A DNA stretch of 64,000 nucleotides from Cellvibrio zantedeschiae (GCF_014652535.1 NZ_BMYZ01000001.1:1736001-1800000); one strand, 5' to 3'. Numbered from the stretch's first letter, positions 29,170-39,921 are shown. Notes: generated by a model not told the origin, from the letters alone. Numbers and translations are program-made.

Positions 29170-31584
29170 TTAATGAGTGCTAATGCGCGCTGCATCTGAT
29201 TTTTGTGCGGCCTGTTCCAACGCGCGATATTCCTCATCTGAAAGCGGCTTAGGCATATGTTGAAGTGCGATTTCTAACACCTCATCAATCCATTGAACCG
29301 GCTTGATTGAAAGATCTGCTTTGATGTTGGCAGGAATTTCTTTTAAGTCACGCTCATTACCGGCGGGGATAACGACAGTTTTAATACCGCCACGATGCGC
29401 GGCCAACAACTTCTCTTTCAAACCGCCAATGCGTAAGACTTCTCCACGCAAGGTAATTTCACCGGTCATTGCTACATCTGCACGAACTGGAATACCTGTC
29501 TGCACAGATACCAACGCCGTACACATAGCGATACCTGCACTAGGTCCATCTTTTGGCGTAGCCCCCTCTGGAACGTGAATATGAATATCCACTTTCTCGT
29601 GGTAATCGGGGGCGATCCCCAATACCTGTGCACGTGATCTCACCACAGTTAAAGCCGCTTGAATTGACTCTTGCATCACATCGCCCAAAGAACCGGTTTT
29701 GATGATGCGCCCTTTACCAGTAACTGCAGACGACTCAATGGTTAGCAATTCACCGCCAACTTGCGTCCACGCCAACCCTGTAACTTGACCGACCTGATTT
29801 TTAGTTTCAGCTTTGCCGAAATCAAATTTGTGAACACCCAACAAGTCTTCAAGCTCAGCGGAATCGATAACATCCACGGTTAGCTTTTTCAGCTTCACAT
29901 GACGAGTCACGATCTTACGGCAGAGCTTCGCAATTTCACGCTCCAAACCGCGTACACCAGCCTCACGCGTGTAGTAACGCACTATGTCGCGAATTACTTC
30001 GGGTTTGATTTCTACTTCATTCTCTTTCAAGCCATTGGCTTTCATTTGTTTTGGAATCAAATAACGCGTTGCAATACTGAGCTTTTCGTCTTCGGTGTAA
30101 CCCGGGATACGAATGACTTCCAAACGGTCCAGCAAAGGACCAGGAATATTCATCGAGTTAGACGTACAGACAAACATCACGTCTGACAAATCGTAATCAA
30201 CTTCGAGATAGTGATCGTTGAAATGATTATTTTGTTCTGGGTCTAAAACCTCCAACAATGCAGATGCCGGATCACCGCGATTGTCCATACCCATCTTGTC
30301 GATTTCATCGAGCAAAAACAGTGGATTTTTTACACCGACTTTCGCCATTTTCTGGATAAGTTTTCCCGGCAAAGAACCTATATATGTTCTTCTATGGCCG
30401 CGAATTTCAGCTTCGTCGCGCACTCCACCCAACGCCATGCGCACAAATTCACGATTAGTTGCACGCGCAATGGATTCACCAAGGGAGGTTTTCCCCACAC
30501 CTGGTGGGCCGACCAAACACAAAATCGGGCCTTTAATTTTTTTCACGCGCTGCTGCACTGCGAGATATTCAAGGATGCGTTCTTTAACTTCATCCAAACC
30601 AAAGTGATCTTTATTCAACACCTCTTCAGCGCGAATCAAATCATGACGCACCTTGCTGCGTTTTGACCAAGGCACTTTAACCATCCAGTCAATATAGGCG
30701 CGCAACACAGATGCTTCGGCCGACATGGGCGACATCATTTTTAATTTGTTGGCTTCAGCGCGAGCTTTATCTTCAGCATCTTTGGGCATACCCGCCGCGG
30801 CGATTTTTTTCTCAATCTCGTCGGCTTCGCTTACATCTTCGCCCATCTCGCCAAGTTCTTTTTGAATAGCTTTTATTTGCTCATTCAAATAGTACTCACG
30901 CTGGCTTTTTTCCATTTGCTTTTTGACGCGACCACGAATTTTTTTCTCGACCTGAAACACATCGACTTCGGTGTCCATCAAGCCCAGCAGGTGATCAAGG
31001 CGAGCGCGAACGTCGATAATTTCGAGAATGGCTTGCTTCTGCGCAAGCTCCAGCGACATATGCGCTGCAATGGTGTCAGTCAAACGGCCCGGATCATCAA
31101 TGCCCGAGAGCGAGGTAATCACTTCAGCAGGAACTTTCTTGCTTAAGTTAACGTATTGCTCAAATTGGCTTACAGCGGCGGAAACCATTGCATGAGCTTC
31201 CGAGCTGGATACTCCTACTTCTGCAAGCGGAGATATCTGGGCTTTGAAGTGTGTTTCCAGCTCTTCGACTTTTTCGATTTGAGCGCGCTCTTTGCCCTCA
31301 ATAAGAACTTTCACAGTGCCGTCAGGCAGCTTCAATAATTGCAGGATCGACGCAATCGTCCCCACGCTGTAAAGATCTTCAGCTTTGGGATCGTCAAGCG
31401 ATGGATTTTTTTGAGCAACTAATAAGACATGCTTATCGGCAGCCATGGCTTTTTCAAGCGCTTCTATCGACTTTTGGCGCCCCACAAACAATGGGGTAAC
31501 CATATGCGGATAAACCACTACGTCACGCAGCGGCAAAAGTGGCAATTCATTTAATACTTGCGGAGTAAAATCTTGTGTTTCCAT
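29170..31584 (-). CDS. lon: ATP-dependent protease Lon
   Basis: Cytoplasmic AAA+ protease that degrades misfolded and regulatory proteins. Substrate-binding N domain (LPLLPLRDVVVYPHMV), coiled coil, AAA+ module with Walker A GPPGVGKT near 355, and the protease domain with Ser682 in PKDGPSAGIAM and the partner lysine near 725 in GGLKEKLLAA. 804 aa. ATG at 31584 with GAGG seven bases upstream. A sigma-32-like promoter and a two-hairpin leader precede it (see those entries). It lies between clpX and hupB on the same strand. Confidence 0.98.
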   Translation of the reverse strand: METQDFTPQVLNELPLLPLRDVVVYPHMVTPLFVGRQKSIEALEKAMAADKHVLLVAQKNPSLDDPKAEDLYSVGTIASILQLLKLPDGTVKVLIEGKERAQIEKVEELETHFKAQISPLAEVGVSSSEAHAMVSAAVSQFEQYVNLSKKVPAEVITSLSGIDDPGRLTDTIAAHMSLELAQKQAILEIIDVRARLDHLLGLMDTEVDVFQVEKKIRGRVKKQMEKSQREYYLNEQIKAIQKELGEMGEDVSEADEIEKKIAAAGMPKDAEDKARAEANKLKMMSPMSAEASVLRAYIDWMVKVPWSKRSKVRHDLIRAEEVLNKDHFGLDEVKERILEYLAVQQRVKKIKGPILCLVGPPGVGKTSLGESIARATNREFVRMALGGVRDEAEIRGHRRTYIGSLPGKLIQKMAKVGVKNPLFLLDEIDKMGMDNRGDPASALLEVLDPEQNNHFNDHYLEVDYDLSDVMFVCTSNSMNIPGPLLDRLEVIRIPGYTEDEKLSIATRYLIPKQMKANGLKENEVEIKPEVIRDIVRYYTREAGVRGLEREIAKLCRKIVTRHVKLKKLTVDVIDSAELEDLLGVHKFDFGKAETKNQVGQVTGLAWTQVGGELLTIESSAVTGKGRIIKTGSLGDVMQESIQAALTVVRSRAQVLGIAPDYHEKVDIHIHVPEGATPKDGPSAGIAMCTALVSVQTGIPVRADVAMTGEITLRGEVLRIGGLKEKLLAAHRGGIKTVVIPAGNERDLKEIPANIKADLSIKPVQWIDEVLEIALQHMPKPLSDEEYRALEQAAQKSDAARISTH

Positions 31585-31591
31585 TAGGCAT

Positions 31592-31617
31592 CCTCACAGG
31601 TTGAGGTAAAGACCTCA
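31592..31617 (-). promoter_or_regulatory. lon leader with two mutually exclusive hairpins, one covering the ribosome binding site
   Basis: In the transcript, TGAGGT-CTTT-ACCTCA can form a 6-bp hairpin (31602-31617). Its right arm can instead pair with the ribosome site: CCTCA-ACCTG-TGAGG (31592-31606), which hides GAGG. The two structures share CCTCA and exclude each other. Regulatory use is inference. Confidence 0.4.
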
Positions 31618-31631
31618 TTTACCCTATTAAG

Positions 31632-31658
31632 AGTGGGGGAAGTTTCTTGAATTACAAG
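31632..31658 (-). promoter_or_regulatory. candidate sigma-32 (heat shock) promoter of lon
   Basis: On the minus strand CTTGTAA is followed 13 bases later by CCCCACT, close to the heat-shock consensus CTTGAAA ... CCCCATNT. It lies between the clpX terminator and lon. lon is a heat-shock gene in E. coli, which agrees. Confidence 0.55.
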
Positions 31659-31678
31659 TTTATTGGCGCTAAATAAGT

Positions 31679-31706
31679 AAAAAGGGCGCTAAATAGCGCC
31701 CTTTTT
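31679..31706 (-). terminator. rho-independent terminator of clpX
   Basis: AAAAAGGGCGCT, loop AAAT, AGCGCCCTTTTT: a 12-bp perfect stem with T runs on both strands, about 30 bases past the clpX stop. Confidence 0.92.
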
Positions 31707-31738
31707 ATGCATTTCGTTCAATAAATCAGCAGTACAGA

Positions 31739-33034
31739 TTATTCATCCGAAGCTGCTTTTGCAGGCATATCCATGTTTTCATAAACCAACAATGGTTCTG
31801 ATTCACCTTTGATTACAGACTCGTCAACAACTACTTTGACGACGTTTTCCTCAGAGGGGATTTTATACATGGTATCGAGCAGAACGTTTTCCATAATAGA
31901 ACGCAAACCACGGGCACCGGTTTTACGCTCCATCGCTCGCGCCGCAACAGCATCAAGCGCGTCAGGACGGAAATCTATAGCTACACCTTCCATCTCAAAC
32001 AAGCGTGCGTACTGTTTAGTCAGCGCGTTTTTAGGTTCAGTCAAAATTTGGATCAGTGCAGCTTTATCAAGCTCATCCAAAGTCGCGATTACAGGTAAAC
32101 GACCCACAAATTCTGGAATCAAACCGTATTTAACCAGATCTTCCGGTTCCAGATCGTGCAGGGTTTCGCCGAAATTACGCTTCTCATCTTTGCTCTTAAC
32201 TTCTGCGCTAAAACCTATACCGCCTTTTTCGGAACGGTCGCGAATGACCTTATCCAGACCGGCAAATGCACCGCCGCAAATGAACAGAATGTTAGACGTA
32301 TCAACTTGCAAAAATTCTTGCTGAGGATGCTTACGGCCACCCTGCGGCGGAACAGATGCCACAGTACCTTCAATCAATTTCAGCAGCGCTTGCTGAACGC
32401 CCTCTCCCGATACGTCGCGCGTAATCGAAGGGTTGTCCGACTTGCGGGAAATCTTGTCGATCTCATCGATATACACAATGCCCTGCTGGGCTTTATCCAC
32501 ATCGTAATCGCATTTTTGCAGTAATTTCTGGATGATATTTTCCACATCCTCACCCACGTAACCCGCTTCAGTCAGCGTAGTCGCATCGGCGATGGTGAAC
32601 GGAACGTCCAGTAAGCGTGCAAGGGTTTCAGCGAGCAAAGTTTTACCGCTACCAGTTGGGCCAACCAGCAAAATATTACTTTTGCCCAGTTCAACTGGCT
32701 CTTTTTCTTTGGTCTTGGAACCCAAGCGCAAACGCTTGTAGTGGTTGTACACAGCAACAGCCAGCACTTTTTTCGCGCGGCGCTGACCAATAACGTATTG
32801 GTCCAGAATCGCTGAAATCTCGTGCGGTTTGGGTAACTTGTCCGAAGAACCCTCGGTTGTGCTTTCTTGAATCTCTTCGCGAATAATATCGTTACAAAGA
32901 TCAACACACTCATCGCAAATAAATACGGACGGGCCAGCAATTAGCTTGCGAACCTCATGTTGGCTTTTACCGCAAAAAGAACAGTAAAGTAACTTTCCGT
33001 TTTTATCGCCAGTATCACCAGTGTGATCGGTCAT
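31739..33034 (-). CDS. clpX: ATP-dependent Clp protease ATP-binding subunit ClpX
   Basis: AAA+ unfoldase that feeds substrates to ClpP. Zinc-binding N domain with Cys18, Cys21, Cys40 and Cys43, then Walker [18 protein letters not shown] as Walker [10 protein letters not shown], and the sensor-2 region [10 protein letters not shown]. 431 aa, complete. Follows clpP by 104 bases and is closed by a strong terminator before lon. Confidence 0.98.
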   Translation of the reverse strand: MTDHTGDTGDKNGKLLYCSFCGKSQHEVRKLIAGPSVFICDECVDLCNDIIREEIQESTTEGSSDKLPKPHEISAILDQYVIGQRRAKKVLAVAVYNHYKRLRLGSKTKEKEPVELGKSNILLVGPTGSGKTLLAETLARLLDVPFTIADATTLTEAGYVGEDVENIIQKLLQKCDYDVDKAQQGIVYIDEIDKISRKSDNPSITRDVSGEGVQQALLKLIEGTVASVPPQGGRKHPQQEFLQVDTSNILFICGGAFAGLDKVIRDRSEKGGIGFSAEVKSKDEKRNFGETLHDLEPEDLVKYGLIPEFVGRLPVIATLDELDKAALIQILTEPKNALTKQYARLFEMEGVAIDFRPDALDAVAARAMERKTGARGLRSIMENVLLDTMYKIPSEENVVKVVVDESVIKGESEPLLVYENMDMPAKAASDE

Positions 33035-33138
33035 TGGAACTACTCCATCTTAGTAAGCAAAACATCTGCTTGGGAAGAATCTAATCTGATACAAAATAAC
33101 TAAACATCAACTTGCTACGAATAGAGTTTAGCTTTGGA

Positions 33139-33768
33139 TTAGCGAACACGCTTGTCAATTACATCGTCAATCAAGCCATAAGCTTTAGCTTGTTCGGCAG
33201 ACATAAAATTGTCGCGCTCGGTATCTATTTCAATTTTTTCAATCGGTTGACCCGAGTGGAATGCCATGAGTTCATTCAGGCGCGAACGCATTTTCAAAAT
33301 TTCTTGCGCCTGGATGTGGATATCAGACGCCTGCCCCTGGGCACCGCCACTTGGCTGGTGAATCATTACGCGTGAGTTAGGCAGGCAGAAACGCTTACCC
33401 TTGGCTCCGGCATTCAACAGGAATGCACCCATGCTGCAGGCTTGGCCAATGCACATGGTGCTTACATCAGGCTTGATAAATTGCATAGTGTCGTAAATTG
33501 ACATACCGGCTGTTACAGATCCACCAGGTGAATTAATGTACAAATGTATGTCTTTATCTGGGTTCTCAGCTTCCAAAAACAAGAGCTGGGCAACAACTAA
33601 GTTCGCCATGTAATCCTCTACAGGGCCAACCAGAAAAATGACGCGCTCTTTCAACAAGCGGGAGTAGATATCAAATGAGCGTTCACCGCGCGCGGTTTGC
33701 TCAATAACCATGGGCACCAAGCCGCCGGCCATATCGATTGATGAATTTCTAGAGTAATCGTAAGACAT
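33139..33768 (-). CDS. clpP: ATP-dependent Clp protease proteolytic subunit ClpP
   Basis: Serine protease chamber subunit. The triad is Ser112 (GQACSMGAF), His137 (MIHQPSGG) and Asp186 (TERDNFMS), one residue off E. coli numbering. Length 209 aa includes a short propeptide. Located between tig and clpX on one strand, the standard tig-clpP-clpX order. Confidence 0.98.
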   Translation of the reverse strand: MSYDYSRNSSIDMAGGLVPMVIEQTARGERSFDIYSRLLKERVIFLVGPVEDYMANLVVAQLLFLEAENPDKDIHLYINSPGGSVTAGMSIYDTMQFIKPDVSTMCIGQACSMGAFLLNAGAKGKRFCLPNSRVMIHQPSGGAQGQASDIHIQAQEILKMRSRLNELMAFHSGQPIEKIEIDTERDNFMSAEQAKAYGLIDDVIDKRVR

Positions 33769-33906
33769 ATTGCCTTTTATCCTTAAACAAAGGTTACAGC
33801 AACTTTGGGACAGCCCTAAGTCGACAGAATGGACAATAAGGAGCTTAACCTGTGATTTGATTATATGCCAGTATCAAGCGTAAATTGGAGAGAAATTGCG
33901 AGGGGG

Positions 33907-33937
33907 AAAGGCCGCAAAACGTGCGCTTTGCGGCTTT
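33907..33937 (-). terminator. rho-independent terminator of tig
   Basis: GCCGCAAA and TTTGCGGC pair around a loop of about 8 bases, extended by A/T pairs on the outside and followed by a T run on both strands. It ends about 10 bases from the tig stop. Confidence 0.85.
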
Positions 33938-33946
33938 TTTGAACGA

Positions 33947-35260
33947 TTAGCGTTGAGCGTTAGCCTTGATGATTTCTTCGTAAGCTGATGCTTGGTCAGT
34001 CACTTTGGCGCCTGCCAAAACATAGTCTACAACCTGGTCTTCCAGAACAGCAGATTCTACGCCAGACAACAATTCAGGATTGCTGTTGTAGTATTCCACC
34101 ACTTCTTTTGGTTCTTGGTAAGTAGATGCAATATCTTCAATCATTGACTTAACGCGCTTGGCATCTGGCTTCAATTTGGCTGATTTCACAATCTCGCCCA
34201 CAATCAAACCCAAGGTTACGCGACGTTGCGCTTCTTCCTGGAACATAGTGTCTGGCAACAAGGACTTCACATCGAAGTTTTGTTGTTGGCCACCAAAGCG
34301 TTGCAACATTTGGTTGCGCAGCACTTCGATTTCGTTAGCAACCAAGGCTTTTGGCAAATCAGTGGTGTGAGTAGACAACAATGCATCCATCACCTGACCT
34401 TTAACTTTGGCCTTCAAAGCGTTGGACAACTCACGGTCCATATTCGCTTTTACCTCTTTGCGGAATTGCTTCTCGCCGCCTTTCTCAACACCAAACTTAA
34501 TAAAGAATTCTTTATTTAATTCAGGCAGTTGTGGAGCAGATACAGAATTTACTTTAATTGCGAATTGAGCTTCTGCACCTTTCAACTCTTCAGCTTGATA
34601 GTCAGCAGGGAAGGTAACAGTGATAGTTTTTTCTTCACCCGCTTGCAAACCTACGATACCAGCTTCAAAACCCGGGATCATTGAGTTGGAACCCAATACA
34701 AGGTTCTGGCCTTCTGCTTTACCACCAGCGAACTCAACACCGCCTTTAGTACCAACAAAGTCGATATTAACCTGGTCGCCATCTGCCGCAGCGCGATCAG
34801 CCGCAACCCAGGTAGTTTGGTGCTTGCGCAACACTTCAATCATGTTGTCTACGTCAGCTTCAGTAACTTCAGCTGTGTAACGCGTAATTTCGTAAGCGCT
34901 CAAGTCACTCAGGGTTACGCTTGGATAAACTTCGAAGGTCGCTACGTATTGAAGATCCTTTCCTGGCGCTAATTGCACAGCCTGGATAGCTGGTTGACCA
35001 GCTGGACGAACGTTTTCTTTTTGAACGGCAGCATAGAAAGAGCGGCTGATAACATCGCCAACCACTTCCTGACGTACACCAGCACCAAAGCGTTGTTGAA
35101 CAACAGACATTGGCACCTTGCCCTTACGGAAGCCTTTAATGGTCACAGTACGAGCCGCTTGCTTTAAGCGATTTTCGACTTCAGCGTCAACTTGCTCAGC
35201 GGGTACGCCAATGGTAAGACGACGTTCTAGACCAGAAGTTGTTTCGAGAGAAACTTGCAT
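33947..35260 (-). CDS. tig: trigger factor
   Basis: Ribosome-bound chaperone for nascent chains. Ribosome-docking signature GFRKGKVP at residues 43-50, an FKBP-type prolyl isomerase domain around 150-240 (DGDQVNIDFVGTKGGVEF) and a helical C-terminal chaperone domain. 437 aa. ATG at 35260. First gene of the tig-clpP-clpX-lon-hupB-ppiD series but separated from clpP by its own terminator. Confidence 0.97.
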   Translation of the reverse strand: MQVSLETTSGLERRLTIGVPAEQVDAEVENRLKQAARTVTIKGFRKGKVPMSVVQQRFGAGVRQEVVGDVISRSFYAAVQKENVRPAGQPAIQAVQLAPGKDLQYVATFEVYPSVTLSDLSAYEITRYTAEVTEADVDNMIEVLRKHQTTWVAADRAAADGDQVNIDFVGTKGGVEFAGGKAEGQNLVLGSNSMIPGFEAGIVGLQAGEEKTITVTFPADYQAEELKGAEAQFAIKVNSVSAPQLPELNKEFFIKFGVEKGGEKQFRKEVKANMDRELSNALKAKVKGQVMDALLSTHTTDLPKALVANEIEVLRNQMLQRFGGQQQNFDVKSLLPDTMFQEEAQRRVTLGLIVGEIVKSAKLKPDAKRVKSMIEDIASTYQEPKEVVEYYNSNPELLSGVESAVLEDQVVDYVLAGAKVTDQASAYEEIIKANAQR

Positions 35261-35293
35261 ATCTGCCTCGTAAGATAGATGTGGATCAATATT

Positions 35294-35316
35294 AAAAAAG
35301 CCGCAATGCGGCTCTT
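35294..35316 (-). terminator. terminator between tRNA-Leu and tig
   Basis: On the minus strand AGCCGC-ATT-GCGGCT is followed by a T run. It lies 12 bases past the tRNA 3' end and should stop the tRNA transcript before tig. Confidence 0.85.
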
Positions 35317-35327
35317 GGGAATTTGTA

Positions 35328-35412
35328 TGGTGCGGACGGAGAGACTCGAACTCTCACACCTTGCGGCGCCAGAACCTAAACCTGGTGTGTCTACCAATTT
35401 CACCACGTCCGC
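35328..35412 (-). tRNA. tRNA-Leu, anticodon UAG
   Basis: 85 nt with encoded CCA. The acceptor arm GCGGACG pairs with CGTCCGC; the D arm, a long class II variable arm (GGCGCCGCAAGGTGT) and the T arm (GAGAGTTCGAGTCTCTC) are present. The anticodon loop TTTAGGT gives UAG, and the body is close to E. coli leuW. A stand-alone tRNA between tig and the DUF6586-like gene. Confidence 0.96.
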
Positions 35413-35619
35413 TAAGCTTTAATGTTTAAAGCAGTTCTATTCTTGCTAACTGATTGATTTTTATACGAATATTAAAATAATCAACCGAGCCTATGCACGA
35501 AGGGTGCGAATTGTGCCATAGACATTAGCTGTGTTCAACCTTCTAAGCTGATTGCGGGTAAATTTAGCCGTGTACGGGCGTTAACAGGTGGAATTTCAGG
35601 TTATTTGCAGCAATTATGA

Positions 35620-36120
35620 TCAAAATTCAGCGCTGGTTTCGCGCTGGCGCAACACTAAAGCGGTGAAATCTGTTTGCCAAGCTCTAACCACACTTAAGCT
35701 TATCTCTGGTATAGCTATAGATTCTGTGTCAACGAGGCTTATCAAATTCTCGCTTTCCTGAGTGTCTGGTCGCACAGGGATTCGCCACAGCGAATCATAA
35801 TAGGCCTGCAATTGCGACAACCACGATGCGGGGTCTTTACGTAGATCTTCAAGCTCCTGTGCTTCAGCAGGGTATTTTCTAGCAGCGTTGAAGGCCGTAA
35901 TTAAATCGTGTTCGCTGCGCAGTGCGATAATATTTTTCAGTCCGTAGGTTTCGGCAATTTCCCGAAGATAATGCTGGTGGGCGCAGACGAGATGAAACGC
36001 AGCAGCCTCAAGCAGCGAGTTGCGGTGAACCGGCGATAGTGATTCTTCATCAACACCTTGCAGCAATATCTTGGCCTGTATGAGTTTTTGGTTTACACGT
36101 GTCAGGGAAAGATTGGACAT
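35620..36120 (-). CDS. DUF6586-like protein
   Basis: 166 aa, mostly helical cytoplasmic protein of unknown function (NLSLTRVNQKLIQAKILL, then ALRSEHDLITAFNAARKYP). I recall a pseudomonad homologue in the same place just after topA. The ATG at 36120 is chosen; the open frame extends upstream to 36342 but that part runs through the topA terminator and the topA 3' end. It is probably transcribed separately because the terminator stands between it and topA. Confidence 0.8.
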   Translation of the reverse strand: MSNLSLTRVNQKLIQAKILLQGVDEESLSPVHRNSLLEAAAFHLVCAHQHYLREIAETYGLKNIIALRSEHDLITAFNAARKYPAEAQELEDLRKDPASWLSQLQAYYDSLWRIPVRPDTQESENLISLVDTESIAIPEISLSVVRAWQTDFTALVLRQRETSAEF

Positions 36121-36155
36121 AAAAGAAACTCGGCTTGAGCAAGATTCAGAAAAAA

Positions 36156-36192
36156 CAAAAGACAGAAAAGCCTGGGACTTTTCTGTCTTTTG
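36156..36192 (-). terminator. rho-independent terminator of topA
   Basis: CAAAAGACAGAAAAG, a 7-base loop, and the exact complement: a 15-bp perfect stem with a T-rich tail on the minus strand, 20 bases past the topA stop. Confidence 0.92.
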
Positions 36193-36211
36193 GGAGGATG
36201 CAGAGCTTAAT

Positions 36212-38836
36212 TTATTTGGAGTGAACCTTCCACTTCCCGCCCTCATAGAAAGCTTTCCAGCCAGTCGCTTTTCCATCCACTTCTGTTTGTACGTATTGCT
36301 CTTTGGTTTTACGACTGAAGCGAATAATAGCTTTGTTACCATCGGGATCCGTTACTGGCGCAGACAACAGGAAATGATATTTAGGATCAATTTGTTTTTT
36401 GTACGGCAGTAATTCAGCCACCAAAGGCGCACGGGTTTCGCGGTTTTTGGGGAACTGGCTGGCGGCCAGGAACAAACCGGCGGCACCGTCACGCAGCACG
36501 TAGTGATCGTCAACTTTTTCACAGCGCAAATCTGCCATCACAATTGGATCGACTTTTGGCGGCGCAGCTTCACCACTCTTTAAGAGTTTGCGAGTGTTCT
36601 TACATTCGCTGTTGGTGCAGCCAAAATATTTACCGAAACGACCGGTTTTCAGCTGCATTTCACTACCGCACTTGTCACACTCAAGCGTTGGGCCTTCGTA
36701 GCCTTTGAGCTTATAACTGCCCTGCTCCACTTCGTAACCAGCGCAATCCGGATTATTGCCGCAAATATGAATTTTGCGCGATTCGTCGAGCAAATATGAA
36801 TCCATCGCTGAATTACAAATTTTACAGCGGTGTTTGGTGCGTAATTGTTTGGATTCAGCCTCTTCATCCGCATCCGCATCAACTGCTTCGTGGCCGGACA
36901 CCAAATTCATAGTGTTTTTGCAGCGCTCTTTAGGCGGCAAGGCATAACCAGAGCACCCCAGGAACACGCCCGTACCACCAGTGCGAATTTGCATGTGGCG
37001 ACCACAAAGGCTGCACGGAATATCGGTGTCCGTAGGATCGTTAGCGCGCATACCTTTGGTCGCGCTAGATGCAAGCTGCAGCTTTTTAGTGAAGCCTGCA
37101 TAGAAATCGTCGAGCACTTTGCGCCACTTTTTTCCGCCCTGGGCGATGTCATCAAGTGACTCCTCCATGTTGGCTGTGAAGCTGTAATCCATAAGGTCAT
37201 CAAAGCTTTCAACCAAGCGCTCTGTGACTATGTCACCCATCTTTTCGGCGTAGAAACGGCGATTTTCAACACGCACATAACCACGATCCTGAATGGTGGA
37301 AATAATTGCTGCGTAGGTCGACGGACGGCCAATTGCTCGCTTTTCCAACTCTTTTACCAAGCTCGCTTCAGTGTAACGTGCAGTCGGTTTGGTAAAATGT
37401 TGGTTTGGATTGAGTTTAATTAATGGCAAAACCTGACCAACTTTCATGTCTGGCAGCACCACGTCTTCATCTTTTTTAGCCGTTTGCGGCAACACTTTGG
37501 TGAAACCATCAAAACGCACTACACGACCACGTGTACGCAACTCAAATTCGCCCGCATTCACCACTACGCTCGTGCTGGTGTATTCGGCCGGGCTCATTTG
37601 ACAAGCAACGAATTGCTGCCAAATCAGCGTGTACAAACGTTCGGCATCACGCTCCATGCCGCTCAACTGATTGGGCTGCACAGTCACGCTGGATGGACGA
37701 ATCGCTTCATGCGCTTCTTGCGCGCCCTCTTTGCTGGAATACAACACAGGGCTTTCCGGCAGGTATTTTTTACCGTAAGACTCAAGAATAAAGTCGCGGC
37801 AAGCTTCAACGGCGTCTTTACTCAAATTGGTGGAGTCGGTACGCATGTAGGTGATGTAACCCGCTTCGTATAAGCGTTGGGCCATCATCATGGTTTTCTT
37901 TACGCCAAAACCTAAACGGGTGCTCGCCGCTTGCTGCAAGGTTGAGGTAATAAAAGGAGCAGAAGGCTTGGACTGGGTGGGCTTGTCTTCACGGCTAGCG
38001 ACTTTGTAGCTGGCTTGCTGCAAGACTTTAACCGCTGCCATGGCCTGGGTTTCGTTGAGCGGCTTGAAGGCTTCATCGCCTTGCTTTTTTACTTCAAATG
38101 CGACTTGCTCGGACTTGCCTGCTTGTAGATCAGCAAATACGGTCCAGTATTCTTCGGGAATAAAAGCGCGGATTTCTTGCTCGCGCTCGACCACTAAACG
38201 CACAGCAACTGACTGTACACGGCCAGCTGATAAGCCACGCGCTACTTTCTCCCACAGCAACGGCGACACCATGTAACCCACTACGCGGTCGAGGAAACGG
38301 CGCGCTTGTTGGGCATCTACACGATTCTGGTCAAGGCGACCGGGGCTTTTGAAAGCGTTTTGGATAGCGGTTTTAGTAATTTCGTTAAACACGACACGGC
38401 GATAGCGATCATGGTCGCCACCTATAGCTTCACGCAGGTGCCAGGCAATAGCTTCCCCTTCTCTATCCAAGTCGGTTGCGAGATAGATGGTGTCGGCTTT
38501 TTCGGCGAGTTTTTTTAGTTCATCAACTACTTTTTCTTTGCCGGGGAGGATTTCGTAATGCGCCTCCCACCCGTTTTCAGGGTCGATACCCATGCGGTTT
38601 ATGAGCTGGCTTTTACTTTTTTGCGCTTGATGAATGGCTTTCTGTTCAGCGGATAGCTTGCGGGTTGCGGCAGCTTGTTTGGCGCGCTCTTTGGCATCGA
38701 CCGGTTTGGCACCGCCACTGGTGGGTAAATCGCGAATATGTCCAATACTGGATTTCACTACGAAATCTGCACCAAGATACTTGTTAATCGTCTTGGCTTT
38801 AGCAGGCGATTCTACGATAACTAAGGATTTGCCCAT
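36212..38836 (-). CDS. topA: DNA topoisomerase I (type IA)
   Basis: Relaxes negative supercoils. Toprim domain at the N terminus ([18 protein letters not shown]), active-site Tyr330 in [10 protein letters not shown], and three C-terminal zinc ribbons (starting CSLCGRH, CKICNSA and CDKCGSE) followed by a basic tail. 874 aa, complete. ATG at 38836. It is preceded by a 380-base gap and ended by a strong terminator. Confidence 0.98.
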   Translation of the reverse strand: MGKSLVIVESPAKAKTINKYLGADFVVKSSIGHIRDLPTSGGAKPVDAKERAKQAAATRKLSAEQKAIHQAQKSKSQLINRMGIDPENGWEAHYEILPGKEKVVDELKKLAEKADTIYLATDLDREGEAIAWHLREAIGGDHDRYRRVVFNEITKTAIQNAFKSPGRLDQNRVDAQQARRFLDRVVGYMVSPLLWEKVARGLSAGRVQSVAVRLVVEREQEIRAFIPEEYWTVFADLQAGKSEQVAFEVKKQGDEAFKPLNETQAMAAVKVLQQASYKVASREDKPTQSKPSAPFITSTLQQAASTRLGFGVKKTMMMAQRLYEAGYITYMRTDSTNLSKDAVEACRDFILESYGKKYLPESPVLYSSKEGAQEAHEAIRPSSVTVQPNQLSGMERDAERLYTLIWQQFVACQMSPAEYTSTSVVVNAGEFELRTRGRVVRFDGFTKVLPQTAKKDEDVVLPDMKVGQVLPLIKLNPNQHFTKPTARYTEASLVKELEKRAIGRPSTYAAIISTIQDRGYVRVENRRFYAEKMGDIVTERLVESFDDLMDYSFTANMEESLDDIAQGGKKWRKVLDDFYAGFTKKLQLASSATKGMRANDPTDTDIPCSLCGRHMQIRTGGTGVFLGCSGYALPPKERCKNTMNLVSGHEAVDADADEEAESKQLRTKHRCKICNSAMDSYLLDESRKIHICGNNPDCAGYEVEQGSYKLKGYEGPTLECDKCGSEMQLKTGRFGKYFGCTNSECKNTRKLLKSGEAAPPKVDPIVMADLRCEKVDDHYVLRDGAAGLFLAASQFPKNRETRAPLVAELLPYKKQIDPKYHFLLSAPVTDPDGNKAIIRFSRKTKEQYVQTEVDGKATGWKAFYEGGKWKVHSK

Positions 38837-39216
38837 GTTTAAACTGTCTTTCCATTAATAGGTGGATAGATGAAATAAGTGAATTCTGGCGGCATTAGTG
38901 GCCAAGATGGTAGCAAAGCGGTATATCAAGATAGTTACAGGATAGTCACTTTGCAGCAAAGGTGCGCATATATAAGACTTGAAACTGCAGGGGTCAAGCA
39001 ATTGTTAATATCTTATAAATTGAAAAATGCGTCGTGGCGCTGAAAAATAGTCTTAGAAACGATGCTAATAATTGCTATATTTATCCTTAAATATCATCGA
39101 GTTAGTTTAACCGGCCTAAAGCGCGCTTAAACCGGATAAATTTCCCAATAAATTTTTTGTGGCGAAACCACATATTTCTCCGCTTTTGTTCCAATTCTGG
39201 CCAGGTGTTCGGTTTC
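38837..39216. other. intergenic region between topA and the divergent membrane protein gene
   Basis: 380 bases, AT-rich, holding the divergent promoters of topA and of the plus-strand gene at 39217. I see no RNA gene, repeat or open frame with support. Confidence 0.5.
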
Positions 39217-39921
39217 ATGGTGGTTTTAATCGTTTTAGTCGTGCTAGCGCTTCTTGCCCTGATTATCGTCAGCGCAATTAACCGCAGACAGGAGCAAGAA
39301 CAAGCCCGAAGGATGAAACAACGCAAACTTAAGCTTCAAGTAGATGCCATAGTCGACGTGGTTAATTGTCTTGAACAAACAATCCCCAACCACCTGCTCG
39401 TAAAGTATATAAATGATGAAACTATAGGTCTGTTACAACAGATCCTGGCTTTGGAAACGGGCTTAAAAACTCATATTGAAAATAGTATCCGCCACGCCAT
39501 GCTGCGCTCGGAAGACTTGGCTATGGGGAAAAACCACGCCAACGCCACCTATCAAAAAGACAGCGATGCGCAAATCACCCAAACCCAGGTGCAGTTGAGC
39601 GAAGCGGTTAAAGTGTTGCGGCATATTTGCGCCCAGGGAAAAATTAACGAGACAGAGCTGGAGGCCTTTACCAGCGAGCTTTCCTGGGCGTTTTTGATGG
39701 TGAGTGTCGCTTCATTTATAGCGCAGGGTTACAAGTTTGCAGCGCTGGAAGACCGTTTCTCAGCGCAGGGGTATTTCCAAAAAGCCCAAAGCTTGTTGAT
39801 GGAGTCCTTACATCCCAACCCACGCCGGGTAAGGATGATTAAAGAACTGAGTGAAATTATCGAAGGCTCGCGCAGAACCATGAGCCGTGACTTGCTGCCT
39901 GAACGACCTCTTCCAGACTAG
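39217..39921 (+). CDS. membrane-anchored coiled protein of unknown function
   Basis: 234 aa protein with a single N-terminal helix (residues 1-24, VVLIVLVVLALLALIIVSA) and a helical cytoplasmic body rich in Gln, Glu and Arg. The ATG at 39217 is chosen over an upstream TTG at 39157 because the hydrophobic helix then starts the protein. It ends LLPERPLPD; the stop overlaps that of the next gene, which is convergent. I do not recognise a domain. Confidence 0.75.
   Translation: MVVLIVLVVLALLALIIVSAINRRQEQEQARRMKQRKLKLQVDAIVDVVNCLEQTIPNHLLVKYINDETIGLLQQILALETGLKTHIENSIRHAMLRSEDLAMGKNHANATYQKDSDAQITQTQVQLSEAVKVLRHICAQGKINETELEAFTSELSWAFLMVSVASFIAQGYKFAALEDRFSAQGYFQKAQSLLMESLHPNPRRVRMIKELSEIIEGSRRTMSRDLLPERPLPD

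Noticed and set aside
35101-35130. TGTTGAACAACA palindrome resembling the proposed enhancer repeat
   Set aside because: It lies inside the tig coding sequence and has a different centre; treated as chance.
36121-36342. N-terminal extension of the DUF6586-like gene
   Set aside because: It passes through the topA terminator and coding end; ATG at 36120 fits the family.
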